A stretch of DNA of 64,000 bases from Parafrankia irregularis (GCF_001536285.1 NZ_FAOZ01000001.1:248001-312000), one strand, 5' to 3'; positions 41,750 through 51,094 are shown, numbered from the stretch's first letter. The notes: generated by a model not told the origin, from the sequence alone. Numbers and translations: made by a program.

Positions 41750-43621
41750 TGCCGGGCCCGCGGCGAACTGCGTGTGGTGGAGCTCGGCGTAGAGACCGCC
41801 ACCCGCGATCAGTTCGTCATGGGTGCCACTCTCGATGATCCGCCCGCGGTCGACCACCAGGATTCGGTCGGCCGCGCGGACGGTCGAGAGACGGTGGGCG
41901 ATGACCAGGGATGTCCGTCCGACCAGCGCCGCGCTCAACGCACGCTGGACGGCCGCCTCCGACTCGCTGTCGAGGTGCGCGGTGGCCTCGTCGAGCACGA
42001 CGACCGAAGGGCCGGCGAGCAGCAGGCGCGCGATGGCGAGCCGCTGTTTCTCACCGCCCGACAGCCGGTAACCACGATCACCGACGACCGTCTCCAGTCC
42101 AGCCGGCAGAGCCCGGACCGACTCGCCGATGTGGGCCGCGTCCAGGGCGTCCCACATCTGCTCCTCGCTGGCTTCCGGCCGCGCGAACAGCAGGTTCGCC
42201 CGGATGGAGTCGTGGAACAGATGCGCGTCCTGGGTGACGACGCCGATCCTGGCCCGCAGCGATCTCCCGGTGGCATCGCGGACGTCGACACCCCCCACCC
42301 GGACGGTGCCCTCGGTGGCGTCGTAGATCCGTCCGACAAGATGGCTGATGGTCGTCTTGCCCGCGCCTGACGGGCCGACGAGCGCGACCAGCTCACCGGG
42401 GGTGACCCGAAACGTGATGCCGTGCAGCACCGGTTCGGGAACCTCGTCGTCGAGCGCCGTGGTCGCGGCCAGCGAGGCAAGCGACACCTCTCCCGGAGCC
42501 GGATACCGGAAGCCGACCTGGTCGAACTCGACGGACAGCGGCCCTGCGGGCAGGTCGACGGCGTTCTCCGCGTCCGCGATGGCCGGGGGCAGGTCGAGGA
42601 CCTCGAAGACCCGCTCGAAGGACACCAGCGCCGTCATCACGTCCACGTGCACGTTGGAGAGCTGGGTCAGCGGGCCGTACAGACGCGCCAGGTAGGCCGT
42701 CAGCGCGACGATCGTGCCGACCTCCAGGCCTCCCCGCGCCGCGAGGGTCCCGCCCACGCCATAGACGATCGCCGTCGCGAGCGAGGCCACCAGCGTGAGG
42801 CAGACGAAGAAGATCCGCCCGTACATGGCCTTGGTGACGCCGATGTCACGGACCCGGCTCGCGCGCCGCCGGAAGGTCGCGGCCTCCCGGGCGGGATCGC
42901 CGTGAAGCTTCGTCAGCAGGGCGCCACCGACGTTGAAGTGCTCCGTCATCATCGTGTTCATGTCCGCGTTCAGCCCGTAGCTCTCCCGGGTCAGCGCGGC
43001 CAGCCGGGGTGCGAGCATCCGCGCCGGGACGACGAACACCGGCAGCAGCACGAGCGCGACCACCGTGATCTGCCAGGACAGGCTGAGCATCGCCGCCAGT
43101 ACGAAGACCAACGACGCGACGTTGGAGAGCACGGCGGAGAGTGTGTTCGTGAAGGCCGCCTGAGCCCCGAGAACGTCGTTGTTGAGCCTGGTGATCAGCG
43201 CCCCCGTCTGGGTACGGGTGAAGAACGCGAGCGGCTGGCGCTGCACGTGCTCGAAGACCGCGGAGCGCAGCTCGTAGATCAGGCCCTCGCCGATTCGCGC
43301 GCTGAACCAGCGCTGGGCCAGCGCGAGCAGCGCCTCGACGACCGCGAGGGCGGCGACGACGGCGGCGAGCGTCTGAACGACCCCCGCCCGGCCGGGCACG
43401 ACACCGTCATCGATGATCGCCTTGAGCAGCAGTGGGGTGACGGCTCCGGTCGCCGCGCCGATCAGGATGAGGACGCCGAAGCCCGCGAGCTGCCGCCGAT
43501 GTGGTCGGGCGAACCCGCCGATACGCCGTATGGTCCCGGGCCGCAGCCGGGCCCGGGCGACGGAGCGATCACGCTGGTAGGACCGCAGGACGGACCAGTT
43601 GTCGCCGGCAGCTGTTCTCAT
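41735..43621 (-). CDS. ABC exporter, fused permease and ATPase
   Basis: A 628-residue type IV ABC half-transporter working as a dimer, probably a lipid or drug exporter. Six membrane helices lie in residues 45-330 with the coupling segment around NMTMMTEHFNVGGALL-like residues 220-240. In the ATPase domain, Walker A is GPSGAGKTT (416-424), the Q-loop is VVTQDAHLF, the signature is LSGGEKQRLAIAR (about 520) and Walker B is VVVLDEAT (541-548), then the H-loop HRLSTV. GGAGG lies 4 nt before the ATG. It converges with a small frame across a 15-bp tandem array that contains its stop. The substrate is unknown. Confidence 0.93.
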   Translation of the reverse strand: MRTAAGDNWSVLRSYQRDRSVARARLRPGTIRRIGGFARPHRRQLAGFGVLILIGAATGAVTPLLLKAIIDDGVVPGRAGVVQTLAAVVAALAVVEALLALAQRWFSARIGEGLIYELRSAVFEHVQRQPLAFFTRTQTGALITRLNNDVLGAQAAFTNTLSAVLSNVASLVFVLAAMLSLSWQITVVALVLLPVFVVPARMLAPRLAALTRESYGLNADMNTMMTEHFNVGGALLTKLHGDPAREAATFRRRASRVRDIGVTKAMYGRIFFVCLTLVASLATAIVYGVGGTLAARGGLEVGTIVALTAYLARLYGPLTQLSNVHVDVMTALVSFERVFEVLDLPPAIADAENAVDLPAGPLSVEFDQVGFRYPAPGEVSLASLAATTALDDEVPEPVLHGITFRVTPGELVALVGPSGAGKTTISHLVGRIYDATEGTVRVGGVDVRDATGRSLRARIGVVTQDAHLFHDSIRANLLFARPEASEEQMWDALDAAHIGESVRALPAGLETVVGDRGYRLSGGEKQRLAIARLLLAGPSVVVLDEATAHLDSESEAAVQRALSAALVGRTSLVIAHRLSTVRAADRILVVDRGRIIESGTHDELIAGGGLYAELHHTQFAAGPAPVSG

Positions 43622-43654
43622 CAGACCTCCGACGAGACCCGAACGCGCAACCGG

Positions 43655-44419
43655 CTAGCCGACATTCCCCGCTTCCGCGGCGAGCAGGCGTGCAAGGGCC
43701 GCCGTGTCGGCGTCGGCATCGGCGTCGTGGCGGGCGCCGGCCAGCAGCGCCTTCAGTTCCGTCGCGGCGTCGCGCGGCACCGCGAGTACGCGGTCGACCA
43801 GCCGGCCGACCTCGGCATCGAGCCGATCGCCGGGCACGACGACGGCCGCGAGACCGAGACCCGCGGCCTCGTGCGCTGACACAGGCTGCCCGGTCAGGCA
43901 GAGGTGCAGGGCGCGGGAGTAGCCGATCGAGCCCAGCAGGGCCCGGGCCACGCCCAGGGCGGGGACGCGGCCGTGACCGGAATCCGTGAACCGCAGTGCC
44001 GAGTCCTGCGCCATCACCCGCAGGTCGCAGGCCAGCGCGAGGGCGAGGCCCACGCCTGAGACCTGGCCTGCGAGGACGGCCACGCTGACCCGGTCCGGGC
44101 GCTCCGAAAGCCGGCGTACCACCCGCGACCACCGGTCGAACGAACGGTCGAAGCTGGAGCCGGCGGCGGTACCGGAACCGGTCTGCGGTGCGGGCAGCTG
44201 TGGGAGTCGCGCAAGCCCGCGAACGACCACGACACGGATGTCGCCCCGCAGATCGCGCAGCGCGTCGTCCATTGCCGCGGCCACGCCCGGAACGGAGGCG
44301 TTCACACCCGCTCCACCCGGCGTCCCGCTACTGACCGTAAGCGAGGCGCAGGGACCGGACGTGACCGTGACCAGCCTGGTCGCCGCCGCAGCAGACACGG
44401 CGGCGACAGGCACGCTCAT
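43655..44419 (-). CDS. Divergent enoyl-CoA hydratase/isomerase-like protein, probably not a hydratase
   Basis: A 254-residue crotonase-fold protein. The core is recognisable: VSVAVLAGQVSGVGLALALA, CDLRVMAQDSALRFTDSG, then GVARALLGSIGYSRALHLCL and the helix VSAHEAAGLGLAAVVVP. The two elements needed for hydratase chemistry are not seen: the first oxyanion segment (usually FSAGxDL) is replaced by a Gly/Pro-rich stretch, and the PE-x-x-L-G Glu block reads SGHGRVPALG. It may catalyse another crotonase reaction or none. Its ATG lies 2 nt after the stop of the small helix-turn-helix gene with no ribosome site of its own, so the two are translationally coupled. Confidence 0.8.
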   Translation of the reverse strand: MSVPVAAVSAAAATRLVTVTSGPCASLTVSSGTPGGAGVNASVPGVAAAMDDALRDLRGDIRVVVVRGLARLPQLPAPQTGSGTAAGSSFDRSFDRWSRVVRRLSERPDRVSVAVLAGQVSGVGLALALACDLRVMAQDSALRFTDSGHGRVPALGVARALLGSIGYSRALHLCLTGQPVSAHEAAGLGLAAVVVPGDRLDAEVGRLVDRVLAVPRDAATELKALLAGARHDADADADTAALARLLAAEAGNVG

Positions 44420-44421
44420 GG

Positions 44422-44640
44422 TCAGGAGCTTTTCTTCTTGGTACCCCGAGTCGCGCCACCACGTCCGCGCAGCGTCGTGCCGGATTCAGACAGGATGCGG
44501 TGGACAAACCCGTACGAACGACCCGACGACTCCGCGAGCAGACGAATGCTCTGTCCGGACTCGTACTTCTTCCGAAGTTCGGCAGCGAGCTTGTCTCGCT
44601 CCGCCCCGGTGATCCGGGTTCCTTTCCTAAGCTCGGCCAA
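44422..44640 (-). CDS. Small helix-turn-helix protein (Rv1473A-like)
   Basis: A 72-residue DNA-binding protein. The N-terminal helix TGAERDKLAAELRKKYESGQ leads into a helix-turn-helix, SIRLLAESSGRSYGFVHRIL, followed by a basic Arg/Gly/Lys tail (RGRGGATRGTKKKSS). Mycobacterial Rv1473A, a similar small regulator, lies beside an ABC-F gene; here an ABC-F gene is about 3 kb away. The start is TTG at 44640, strongly supported by GGAGGGGG 5 nt upstream. It is coupled to the crotonase-like gene downstream. A near-perfect operator-like palindrome (44714-44731) lies about 75 nt upstream and may be its own binding site. Confidence 0.85.
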   Translation of the reverse strand: MAELRKGTRITGAERDKLAAELRKKYESGQSIRLLAESSGRSYGFVHRILSESGTTLRGRGGATRGTKKKSS

Positions 44641-45160
44641 TGTGGCCCCCTCCGTGTTCGATGATCTGCGAACCGATCTTCACCCAGCTTCGGTGTCCGC
44701 GCCACTCGAAGCCCGTGTGATCCATCACACGCGGTTGGGCAGTCGCCAGGTCAGGCTCGCACCAGTCCGTGCCAGGACGCGGACCATGCCCTCACCCGAC
44801 AGCGAGGCCCCCTGACCTGCAAACCGACGCTCGACAACCGGATCCGTTACCTAATCCGTTGCCTGGACCGGACCAGGCCCGGGATCCCGGAGCCGTACCC
44901 GACACAGGCTGCCGAGCGACGCGCCCAACATCGTTACCGACAGTACATCCGCATTGGCTCGCCCGCGCGGATCCACGGCCCGCAAAGACTGGTTACCGTG
45001 CATGCATGGTCAACGGCCGGCCGGCGCGGACGGCATCCCCACCGGAGCCCCCGATCTCCGGCTCACCCGCCGAAGATCGCGCGCAGCACCCAGGCGCAGG
45101 CGCGAAGGGTGACCGGGGTGCAGCCCCAAGCCCGAGCCCGAGCCCGAGAAGTGGGACCTC
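44641..45160. other. Divergent intergenic region, HTH gene / polytopic membrane protein gene
   Basis: 520 nt without a supported gene. It holds the palindrome at 44714-44731 and a pair of ATCCGTTRCC-type direct repeats near 44841-44862. Promoters for both directions are expected. Frames crossing it are Pro/Arg-rich shadows. Confidence 0.5.
44714..44731. promoter_or_regulatory. Operator-like palindrome upstream of the HTH / crotonase-like operon
   Basis: CGTGTGAT-CC-ATCACACG, perfect 8-nt arms with a 2-nt spacer. It resembles a TGTGA-N4-TCACA site, two bases shorter in spacing than a CRP box. It is a candidate site for the small HTH protein or a GntR/CRP-type regulator. Confidence 0.55.
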
Positions 45161-46594
45161 ATGAGCATGACCGACCTCGACGTGCCGCAACGATCCGGTG
45201 GCGGTCACCTCGGGCGGCGCAGCTCCCTGGCTCGACCGGTGATCCGGGCCCAGGCCGTCGACCTCGGGTTCTGGTGCGCCACCGCGGCCGCCGGCCTGCT
45301 GCTGGCCGCCCTCCTGCGCCGGGCCGACCTGCTCGAGGCGACGTCGTTCCCGCTGGTCTGGCGAACCCCCCGGCTGGGGCCGTCCGTGCTCCTGCCGGTG
45401 CTGGTGGCCAGCATCACCCTGGCCCTCGCCCGTCGGAGCACCCGCGTTCGCTGGCCTGTCCTGCTCCTCCTCGGCTTCGTCGGCTCCCTGCTCTGGAGCG
45501 CCGCGCTCGCCACCGCGGCCGGCCCCGACCTGTCCAGCGGCCTTCGCCCGCCGACGGCCTACCTTGCTGTCGCGGACGCCGTCGACGACGATCCACTCGC
45601 CTATCTCGCGCACTGGACGACCCCGCTCCTCGACGGGTCGCCGTCCACGGCCGCGGACGGCTCCGCCAGGCCCGCGGCGCCGGCGGCCGGCATGCCCTCG
45701 GCGGAGCAGGTGGCCAGGCAGCCGCCTGGGCCGGTGCTGCTGGTCTGGGCGCTTGGCCGGCTCGGACTCGGCGCCGCACCGGGCGGCGGCGGCGTAGCAC
45801 TCGGGCTGGTCCTCACGGCGCTGGCCGCGGCGAGCGTGCCACTGATCGCGGTCGCGGTGCGGTCGCTGTGCCACGAGACGGCGGCCCGCCGGGCGGTACC
45901 CGTGCTGGTTCTGACACCGTGGGCATTGTGGGCGGCGGCCTCACCGCGCGCGGTCACCGTCCTGCCCGCCGCGGCGGCCCTGGCCGTCGGCGTGGTGGGA
46001 TGCGAGCAGGGCCGGCGCTGGAGGCTGCTGTGGGCCCTGCTGTCCGGCCTGCTACTGGGCGTCACCAGCCTGTTCGACTACGGGGCCGTCTGGCTCGGCG
46101 TGGGCGTCGCGGCGGCGTACTTCGTCCGGCGCCGGCCGCTCATGAACGTCTTCACGGGGCTTGGTGCACTGCTGCCCTTCTGGCTGTACTTCGCGTGGGG
46201 CTTCTCCTGGCCGGACGGCCTGGCCCAGGCCCGGGCGGACGTCGGCCTCGGCACCGCACTGGCCTGGCTGGCCCTGGACGTCGTCGTGGTGCTGCTCGCC
46301 GGCGGGCCGGTGGTGATCCGCGCCCTGCGCCGCATCCGGCTCACCCCGGGCTGGCCTTTTCTGGTCGGGGCCGGCGCGGCCGCGTTGTTCGGTCTCTGCG
46401 CGGGACTCGCCTGGGGCGGGGTGGAGCACACCTGGCTGCCGCTGGCGCCCTGGCTTGCGGTCGCCGCGCTGGCACCCCGGCCACGCCCGGACGGACCCGG
46501 TGACACCGTGCGTGCCGGTGATCTCCCACTGCTGCTGATCGGCGCCGGCGCCCTCGGTGCCGTGGCTCTGCGGGTGCTGCTCAGCAGCGGCTGA
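45161..46594 (+). CDS. Polytopic membrane protein, GT-C glycosyltransferase-like topology
   Basis: A 477-residue integral membrane protein with about 11-12 hydrophobic helices separated by short basic loops. One large extracytoplasmic loop follows the third helix (about residues 118-185) and contains DAVDDDPLAYLAHWTTPLLD. The many-helix layout and an early acidic loop recall GT-C mannosyl- or arabinosyltransferases, but the conserved Asp-rich loop motif is not clear, so that is only a suggestion. The C-terminus is VALRVLLSSG. ATG 45161 is used; a second ATG two codons later is possible and ribosome-site evidence is weak. It stands alone between divergent and convergent genes. Confidence 0.72.
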   Translation: MSMTDLDVPQRSGGGHLGRRSSLARPVIRAQAVDLGFWCATAAAGLLLAALLRRADLLEATSFPLVWRTPRLGPSVLLPVLVASITLALARRSTRVRWPVLLLLGFVGSLLWSAALATAAGPDLSSGLRPPTAYLAVADAVDDDPLAYLAHWTTPLLDGSPSTAADGSARPAAPAAGMPSAEQVARQPPGPVLLVWALGRLGLGAAPGGGGVALGLVLTALAAASVPLIAVAVRSLCHETAARRAVPVLVLTPWALWAAASPRAVTVLPAAAALAVGVVGCEQGRRWRLLWALLSGLLLGVTSLFDYGAVWLGVGVAAAYFVRRRPLMNVFTGLGALLPFWLYFAWGFSWPDGLAQARADVGLGTALAWLALDVVVVLLAGGPVVIRALRRIRLTPGWPFLVGAGAAALFGLCAGLAWGGVEHTWLPLAPWLAVAALAPRPRPDGPGDTVRAGDLPLLLIGAGALGAVALRVLLSSG

Positions 46595-46710
46595 GGCTGC
46601 GGAGGTCAGAGCACCCGAGTGCCAGGCACCGCGGGCCACCTGAACGCCGGGACAGCTGAAGACCCGGGCACCGGGTGTCTGGGTCGGGTGTCCGGGTCGG
46701 GTGCCAGGCG

Positions 46711-47676
46711 TCAGGCGCTGGGCTCCGGCGACGCGACCACCTCGGAAGCGGGGGGCTCGACCGCCGGCTCGCGGGGGATGTCGGGCTCGAGGTAGACCCG
46801 ACGGGCGATGGGCACCACCGCCCGCAGACGGGCTTCGGCATCGTCGATCGTCGCGGCGACCTGGGCCGTCGTCAGGTCGGGGTCAAGCCCGATCTTGGCC
46901 GCGACCAGCAGCTCGTCGGGGCCGAGGTGCAGCGTCCTCATGTGGATCACGGTGGTGACCGCGGGCGTGGCGGCGAGCGCGTGCCGGATCGCCTCCACCG
47001 TCTGCGGTGTGGCGGCCTCACCGACGAGCATGCCGTAGGTCTCCATCGCGACGATCACCGCGACGACCAGCAGCAGCACGCCGATGGCGACCGTGCCCAC
47101 GGCATCCCAGATCGGCTCGTCGAGCAGGAGCGTCAGGCCGACCCCGGCGAGCGCGAACACCAGGCCGCACAACGCGGCGAGATCCTCGAGCAGCACGACG
47201 GGCAGCTCGGGTGAGCGCGCCTCCCGAACGAAGCCCCACCAGGACATGTCGCCCTTGACGTGGCGCGACTCCTTGATCGCGGTCCGGAAGGAGAAGCTCT
47301 CCAGCACGATCGCGATCCCGAGGACGACAACGGCGACGAGCCCGCTTTCCAGCTCATGGGGGTGGCGCAGCTTCTCGATGCCCTCGTAGACGGAGAACAG
47401 GCCACCGACGCTGAAAAGCACGATGCCGACCAGGAACCCGGCGATGTAGCGGGACCGCCCGTAGCCGAAGGGGTGCTCCTCGTCGGCCGGCTGAGCTGCC
47501 CGCCGCTGCCCGATCAGCAACAGTGCCTGGTTACTGGAGTCCGCGACGGAGTGAATCGACTCGGCGAGCATCGAGGACGACCTGGTGAAGAGAAACGCCA
47601 CGAACTTCGCCACCGCGATGCCCAGATTCGCGAGCAGCGCCGCCACGACGGCCCTGGTGCCACCTTCCGCGCTCAC
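46711..47676 (-). CDS. Cation diffusion facilitator (CDF) family metal transporter
   Basis: A 321-residue CDF transporter exporting divalent metal ions (Zn2+, Fe2+, Co2+ or Mn2+) against protons. Helix 2 carries SSSMLAESIHSVADSSNQAL, the metal-site H-x3-D; helix 5 has VLLEDLAALCGLVFAL with the second acidic site. HPFGYGRSRYIAGFLVG is a family marker. The cytoplasmic C-terminal domain runs from about residue 215 (VEAIRHALAATPAVTTVIHM). An Arg/Glu insertion (SWWGFVREARSPELPV) after helix 4 is typical of one actinobacterial subgroup. The GTG start has only a weak ribosome site. Metal specificity is not readable. Confidence 0.92.
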   Translation of the reverse strand: MSAEGGTRAVVAALLANLGIAVAKFVAFLFTRSSSMLAESIHSVADSSNQALLLIGQRRAAQPADEEHPFGYGRSRYIAGFLVGIVLFSVGGLFSVYEGIEKLRHPHELESGLVAVVVLGIAIVLESFSFRTAIKESRHVKGDMSWWGFVREARSPELPVVLLEDLAALCGLVFALAGVGLTLLLDEPIWDAVGTVAIGVLLLVVAVIVAMETYGMLVGEAATPQTVEAIRHALAATPAVTTVIHMRTLHLGPDELLVAAKIGLDPDLTTAQVAATIDDAEARLRAVVPIARRVYLEPDIPREPAVEPPASEVVASPEPSA

Positions 47677-47842
47677 ACGCCCCCGCTTTCATAGTCACGT
47701 TGCCTGGTTCGTCCGTGCGCTCCGCAGACACCGGACTGATCGCCCAGTCTGTCAAGACGCCCCCACGAACGCGCCGCCGGGTACCCGGGGGCACCGATGG
47801 TTCGGTGACCGCCGGGTCTCGTCGGATGCGGATGCGCCGCGA

Positions 47843-49456
47843 TCAGGCCAGGGTGACGAGGTCGGCCAGGTCGGGCGACCAGGTGTCCTCGACACCGTCC
47901 GGCAGCATGAGGACCTTGTCGGGGCTCAGCGCCTCGACCGCTCCCGGGTCGTGGGTGACCAGGACGACCGCGCCGCGGTAGGTGCGCAGCGCGCTGAGGA
48001 CCTCGTCCCGCGAGGCCGGGTCGAGGTTGTTGGTCGGCTCGTCCAGCAGCAGCACGTTCGCCGAGCTGCACACCAGGCCGGCGAGCGCCAGCCGCGTCTT
48101 CTCCCCTCCGGAGAGCGTCTCGGCGAGTTGCTCGACCGTGTCGCCGCTGAACAGGAACGCGCCCAGGATTCGGCGCAGCTCGACATCGGAGGATGTGGGT
48201 GCGGCCGCCCGCATGTTGTCGAGCACGGAACGGGAGGTGTCCAGCGTCTCGTGCTCCTGGGCGTAGTAGCCCAGCCGCAGGCCGTGCCCCGGGTGCACCT
48301 CACCGGCGTCGGGCGGCTCCTGGCCGGCGAGCATCCGCAGCAGCGTGGTCTTGCCCGCGCCGTTCAGGCCGAGAACCACGACCCTCGTCCCGCGGTCGAT
48401 CGCCAGGTCGACGCCGGTGAAGACCTCCAGCGAGCCGTACGACTTCGACAGGCCGGTCGCCGTGAGCGGCGTGCGCCCGCAGGCAGCCGGGTCGGGGAAG
48501 CGGAGCTTGGCGACCCGGTCGGACACCCGGACCTCCGCCAGTCCGGCGGCCAGCCGCTCGGCGCGGCGGTCCATCTGGTGTGCGGCGCGCGCCTTGGTCG
48601 CCTTCGCCCGCATCTTGTCCGCCTGCGCCCGCAGCGAGTCGATCTTCTTCTCGGCGTTGGCCCGCTCCCGCCGGCGCCGGCGCTCGTCCTGCTCACGCTG
48701 GGTGAGGTAGGTCTTCCAGGCGACGTTGTAGACGTCGAGGGCCGCACGGTTCGCGTCGAGGTGGAAGACCTTGTTCACGCTCTTGTCGAGCAGGTCCACA
48801 TCGTGGCTGATCACGATGAGCCCGCCGCTGTGGGCGCGCAGGAAGTCCCGCAGCCAGGTGATCGAGTCCGCGTCGAGGTGGTTGGTGGGCTCGTCCAGCA
48901 GCAGTGTCGCGTCGGAGTTGCCCGACCCGGCGAAGAGGATGCGGGCCAGTTCGACCCGGCGCCGCTGCCCACCGGAGAGCGTCCCGATCTGCTGGCCGAG
49001 CACACGGTCCGGCAGGCCGAGCGACGAACAGATCCGGGCCGCCTCCGCCTCGGCCGCATAGCCACCGAGGGTGCCGAAGCGCTCCTCCAGCCGGCCGTAG
49101 CGGCGGACCGCGGCGTCACGGGCGGACTCGTCGACCAGCTCCGCCATCTCGACGTGGAGCTTCTCCATCTCGCGCAGGATCACGTCCAGCCCGCGGGCGG
49201 CGAGCACCCTGTCCCTCGCGGTGTCGGCGAGGTCGCCGGTGCGCGGGTCCTGCGGCAGATAGCCGAGCTCGCCGCGGATGTCGACCTTGCCGGCGAACGG
49301 GAGGTTCTCTCCCGCCAGCGTCTTCAGCAGCGTCGTCTTACCGGCTCCGTTGCGACCCACGAGCCCGATGCGATCACCGGCCTGTACCCGGAAGGAAACC
49401 GGCTCGATCAGTGTTCGGGCTCCGGCGCGGAGCTCGAGCTCGGACACGATGATCAT
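47843..49456 (-). CDS. ABC-F family ATP-binding protein
   Basis: A 537-residue ABC-F protein: two ATPase domains joined by a charged linker and no membrane helices. Domain 1 has GRNGAGKTTLLKTLAG, LSGGQRRRVELARIL and TLLLDEPTNHLD; the linker is the Arg/Lys-rich region EQDERRRRRERANAEKKIDS; domain 2 has GLNGAGKTTLLRMLAG, LSGGEKTRLALAGLV and VLLLDEPTNNLD. ABC-F proteins act on the ribosome in translation control or antibiotic protection. Its resemblance to Rv1473, and a small Rv1473A-like regulator about 3 kb away, suggest the macrolide-type group. ATG 49456 has AGAGG 9 nt upstream. Confidence 0.93.
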   Translation of the reverse strand: MIIVSELELRAGARTLIEPVSFRVQAGDRIGLVGRNGAGKTTLLKTLAGENLPFAGKVDIRGELGYLPQDPRTGDLADTARDRVLAARGLDVILREMEKLHVEMAELVDESARDAAVRRYGRLEERFGTLGGYAAEAEAARICSSLGLPDRVLGQQIGTLSGGQRRRVELARILFAGSGNSDATLLLDEPTNHLDADSITWLRDFLRAHSGGLIVISHDVDLLDKSVNKVFHLDANRAALDVYNVAWKTYLTQREQDERRRRRERANAEKKIDSLRAQADKMRAKATKARAAHQMDRRAERLAAGLAEVRVSDRVAKLRFPDPAACGRTPLTATGLSKSYGSLEVFTGVDLAIDRGTRVVVLGLNGAGKTTLLRMLAGQEPPDAGEVHPGHGLRLGYYAQEHETLDTSRSVLDNMRAAAPTSSDVELRRILGAFLFSGDTVEQLAETLSGGEKTRLALAGLVCSSANVLLLDEPTNNLDPASRDEVLSALRTYRGAVVLVTHDPGAVEALSPDKVLMLPDGVEDTWSPDLADLVTLA

Positions 49457-49770
49457 GCGAGTCGGCCTCTTTCGTACATCGGATTCGTGCGTGCAGCAGA
49501 TGTCACGTGCAGGCAGGTGTCAGCGGGATAGCCACCGCGGCACCGGGTATCTAGGGACGCCGTATCGGGGACGCCCGCGTCACGACGCGGCAGAGGTCAT
49601 GTCCTCCAGGGTACGGGCCGCGGGCGCGGGTACCGCGGGCGTCCGGAACGGCCAACCTGTGAGCGCGGCCAAAAACGTGCAGCGCCGATCCGTCCCGGGT
49701 ACGCCCTTCCCAGGTCGTGGGCCCGGCCGTCACCCGTGACAGCCGATGCCGGTGGATACAGGAGGACACA
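49457..49770. other. Divergent intergenic region, ABC-F / HdeD-like genes
   Basis: 314 nt with no gene. ABC-F genes often have regulatory leaders; I see no clear attenuator, but a short upstream leader frame cannot be excluded. Confidence 0.4.
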
Positions 49771-50325
49771 ATGACGACGACGTACCGGCAGCAGCGGCAG
49801 ACCCAGCGACCGAGCTCGCTGTGGTCGAGCCTGGTGGTTCTAGGAGTCGCCGTCACCGTCCTGGGGGTGCTGCTGATCGCCAACCCCTTCAGCACCGCCG
49901 GGGGGCTGGCGGTGCTCGCCGGGGTGGCCCTGCTCGTGTCCGGCATCGCCGAGATCGTGTCGGCCGTGCGCGCCGAGCACGGCGGAACAGCCATCCTCTA
50001 CGGGGTGCTCACCGCCGCCGCCGGTGTGGTGCTCCTGCTCTGGCCGCATGTGACCCTGCATGTCATCGCGATCGTCGTCGGAGCCGTGCTGATCGTCGCG
50101 GGAGTGATCCGAGCGCTGCTGATCCTGGCGAGCAGGCACTCGGATGCCGGCCGCGGCGCCGGGCGCCGCCGGAGCCTGCTGGTCGCCTGCCTCGCCGTGG
50201 TCCTCGGGATCCTGGCGGTCGCCTGGCCGGCTGCGACGGTCTCGGTGCTGGCTGTCCTGTTCGGGATCCAGCTCGTCGTCACCGGGGTGACCGAGGTGCT
50301 GGTCGGGCTCGCGCTACGGCCCTGA
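49771..50325 (+). CDS. HdeD-family (DUF308) membrane protein
   Basis: A 184-residue membrane protein of the HdeD/DUF308 family with six short helices in three similar pairs: LVVLGVAVTVLGVLLIANPF, GGLAVLAGVALLVSGIAEIV, AAAGVVLLLWPHVTLHVIAI and LAVVLGILAVAWPAATVSVL. HdeD proteins are linked to acid resistance in enterobacteria; in actinobacteria the role is unknown. The ATG has AGGAGG 5 nt upstream, and longer upstream frames lack homology. It converges with the tyrosine phosphatase gene, with stops about 30 nt apart. Confidence 0.9.
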   Translation: MTTTYRQQRQTQRPSSLWSSLVVLGVAVTVLGVLLIANPFSTAGGLAVLAGVALLVSGIAEIVSAVRAEHGGTAILYGVLTAAAGVVLLLWPHVTLHVIAIVVGAVLIVAGVIRALLILASRHSDAGRGAGRRRSLLVACLAVVLGILAVAWPAATVSVLAVLFGIQLVVTGVTEVLVGLALRP

Positions 50326-50356
50326 TCAGCTGCGACCTGACCGGCGGGGTCTGGGC

Positions 50357-51094
50357 TCAGTCCAGGATGCGCTTGCGCCACAGGGCGATGGAGTCCTGGC
50401 TGCCGCCCCGCTCGAGCAGCCACGCCTCGGGCCCGCCAGGCACCCCGTCGATGACCCCGAGCACGTGCTCGACGGCCTCCTGGGAGACCTCGGTCACCGC
50501 GCGGGCCGTCGGCCCCGACCGTGCCCCGGGCAGGAGCGAATGGCCCTTGAGCCGCCGCAGCACCCCCGGCATGTTGGCGCCGGTCGCCAGGTAGTCGGCG
50601 ATCACCTGCTCGTGGCCGACTCCGGCAAGGCGCAGCAGCAGCGCGGTCACGATCCCGGTGCGGTCCTTGCCGGCCGCGCAGTGCACCAGCAGCGGGCCGG
50701 GTGCCTCGGCCGCCAGGTCCACGATCTCCACCAGCCGGGGCGCCGCGATGTCGAGGATCGTGTTGTAGAGCGCGCGCAGGCCGCCCGCGAGCACGTCCGG
50801 GCCGAGCGAGCTGCTGGCCCGGCCGGTCTCCTCGCCCAGCAGCGGCTTGATGTGCACCTCGGAACCGAGCAGGGACAACGGGTGCGGGGAGCTCCCCCGC
50901 TCGACCGCGGACCGCAGGTCGACGACGGTCGGCGGCGGCCAGGTGAAGGTGACCGCGGGCCGCTCATCGCCCACCCGCGGCATGTCGCTGCGGTAGAGCA
51001 CCCCGGCCCGAAGGACCTGCCCGGCCGCGGTCGTCATGCCGCCGACATCGCGCAGGTTGGCCAGCGCTTCCCTGGGCGCCTCTTCCGTTCCCAT
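50357..51094 (-). CDS. Tyrosine-protein phosphatase (DUF442/Y_phosphatase3 type)
   Basis: A 245-residue phosphatase with the P-loop HCAAGKDRTG at 138-147 (nucleophile Cys 139, Arg 145), as in mycobacterial PtpB, which removes phosphate from Tyr and phosphoinositides. The N-terminal block ANLRDVGGMTTAAGQVLRAG, then VLYRSDMPR and TVVDLRSAVER, matches that family. The C-terminal helices follow VIADYLATGANM. No secretion signal is visible. The ATG has GGGAGG 7 nt upstream. Its cellular substrate is unknown. Confidence 0.9.
   Translation of the reverse strand: MGTEEAPREALANLRDVGGMTTAAGQVLRAGVLYRSDMPRVGDERPAVTFTWPPPTVVDLRSAVERGSSPHPLSLLGSEVHIKPLLGEETGRASSSLGPDVLAGGLRALYNTILDIAAPRLVEIVDLAAEAPGPLLVHCAAGKDRTGIVTALLLRLAGVGHEQVIADYLATGANMPGVLRRLKGHSLLPGARSGPTARAVTEVSQEAVEHVLGVIDGVPGGPEAWLLERGGSQDSIALWRKRILD

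Noticed and set aside
42422-43879. A 485-residue plus-strand frame opposite the ABC exporter
   Set aside because: Arg/Gly/Gln-rich shadow of the exporter.
47585-49531. A 648-residue plus-strand frame opposite the CDF and ABC-F genes
   Set aside because: Complement of two well-supported proteins, no family features.
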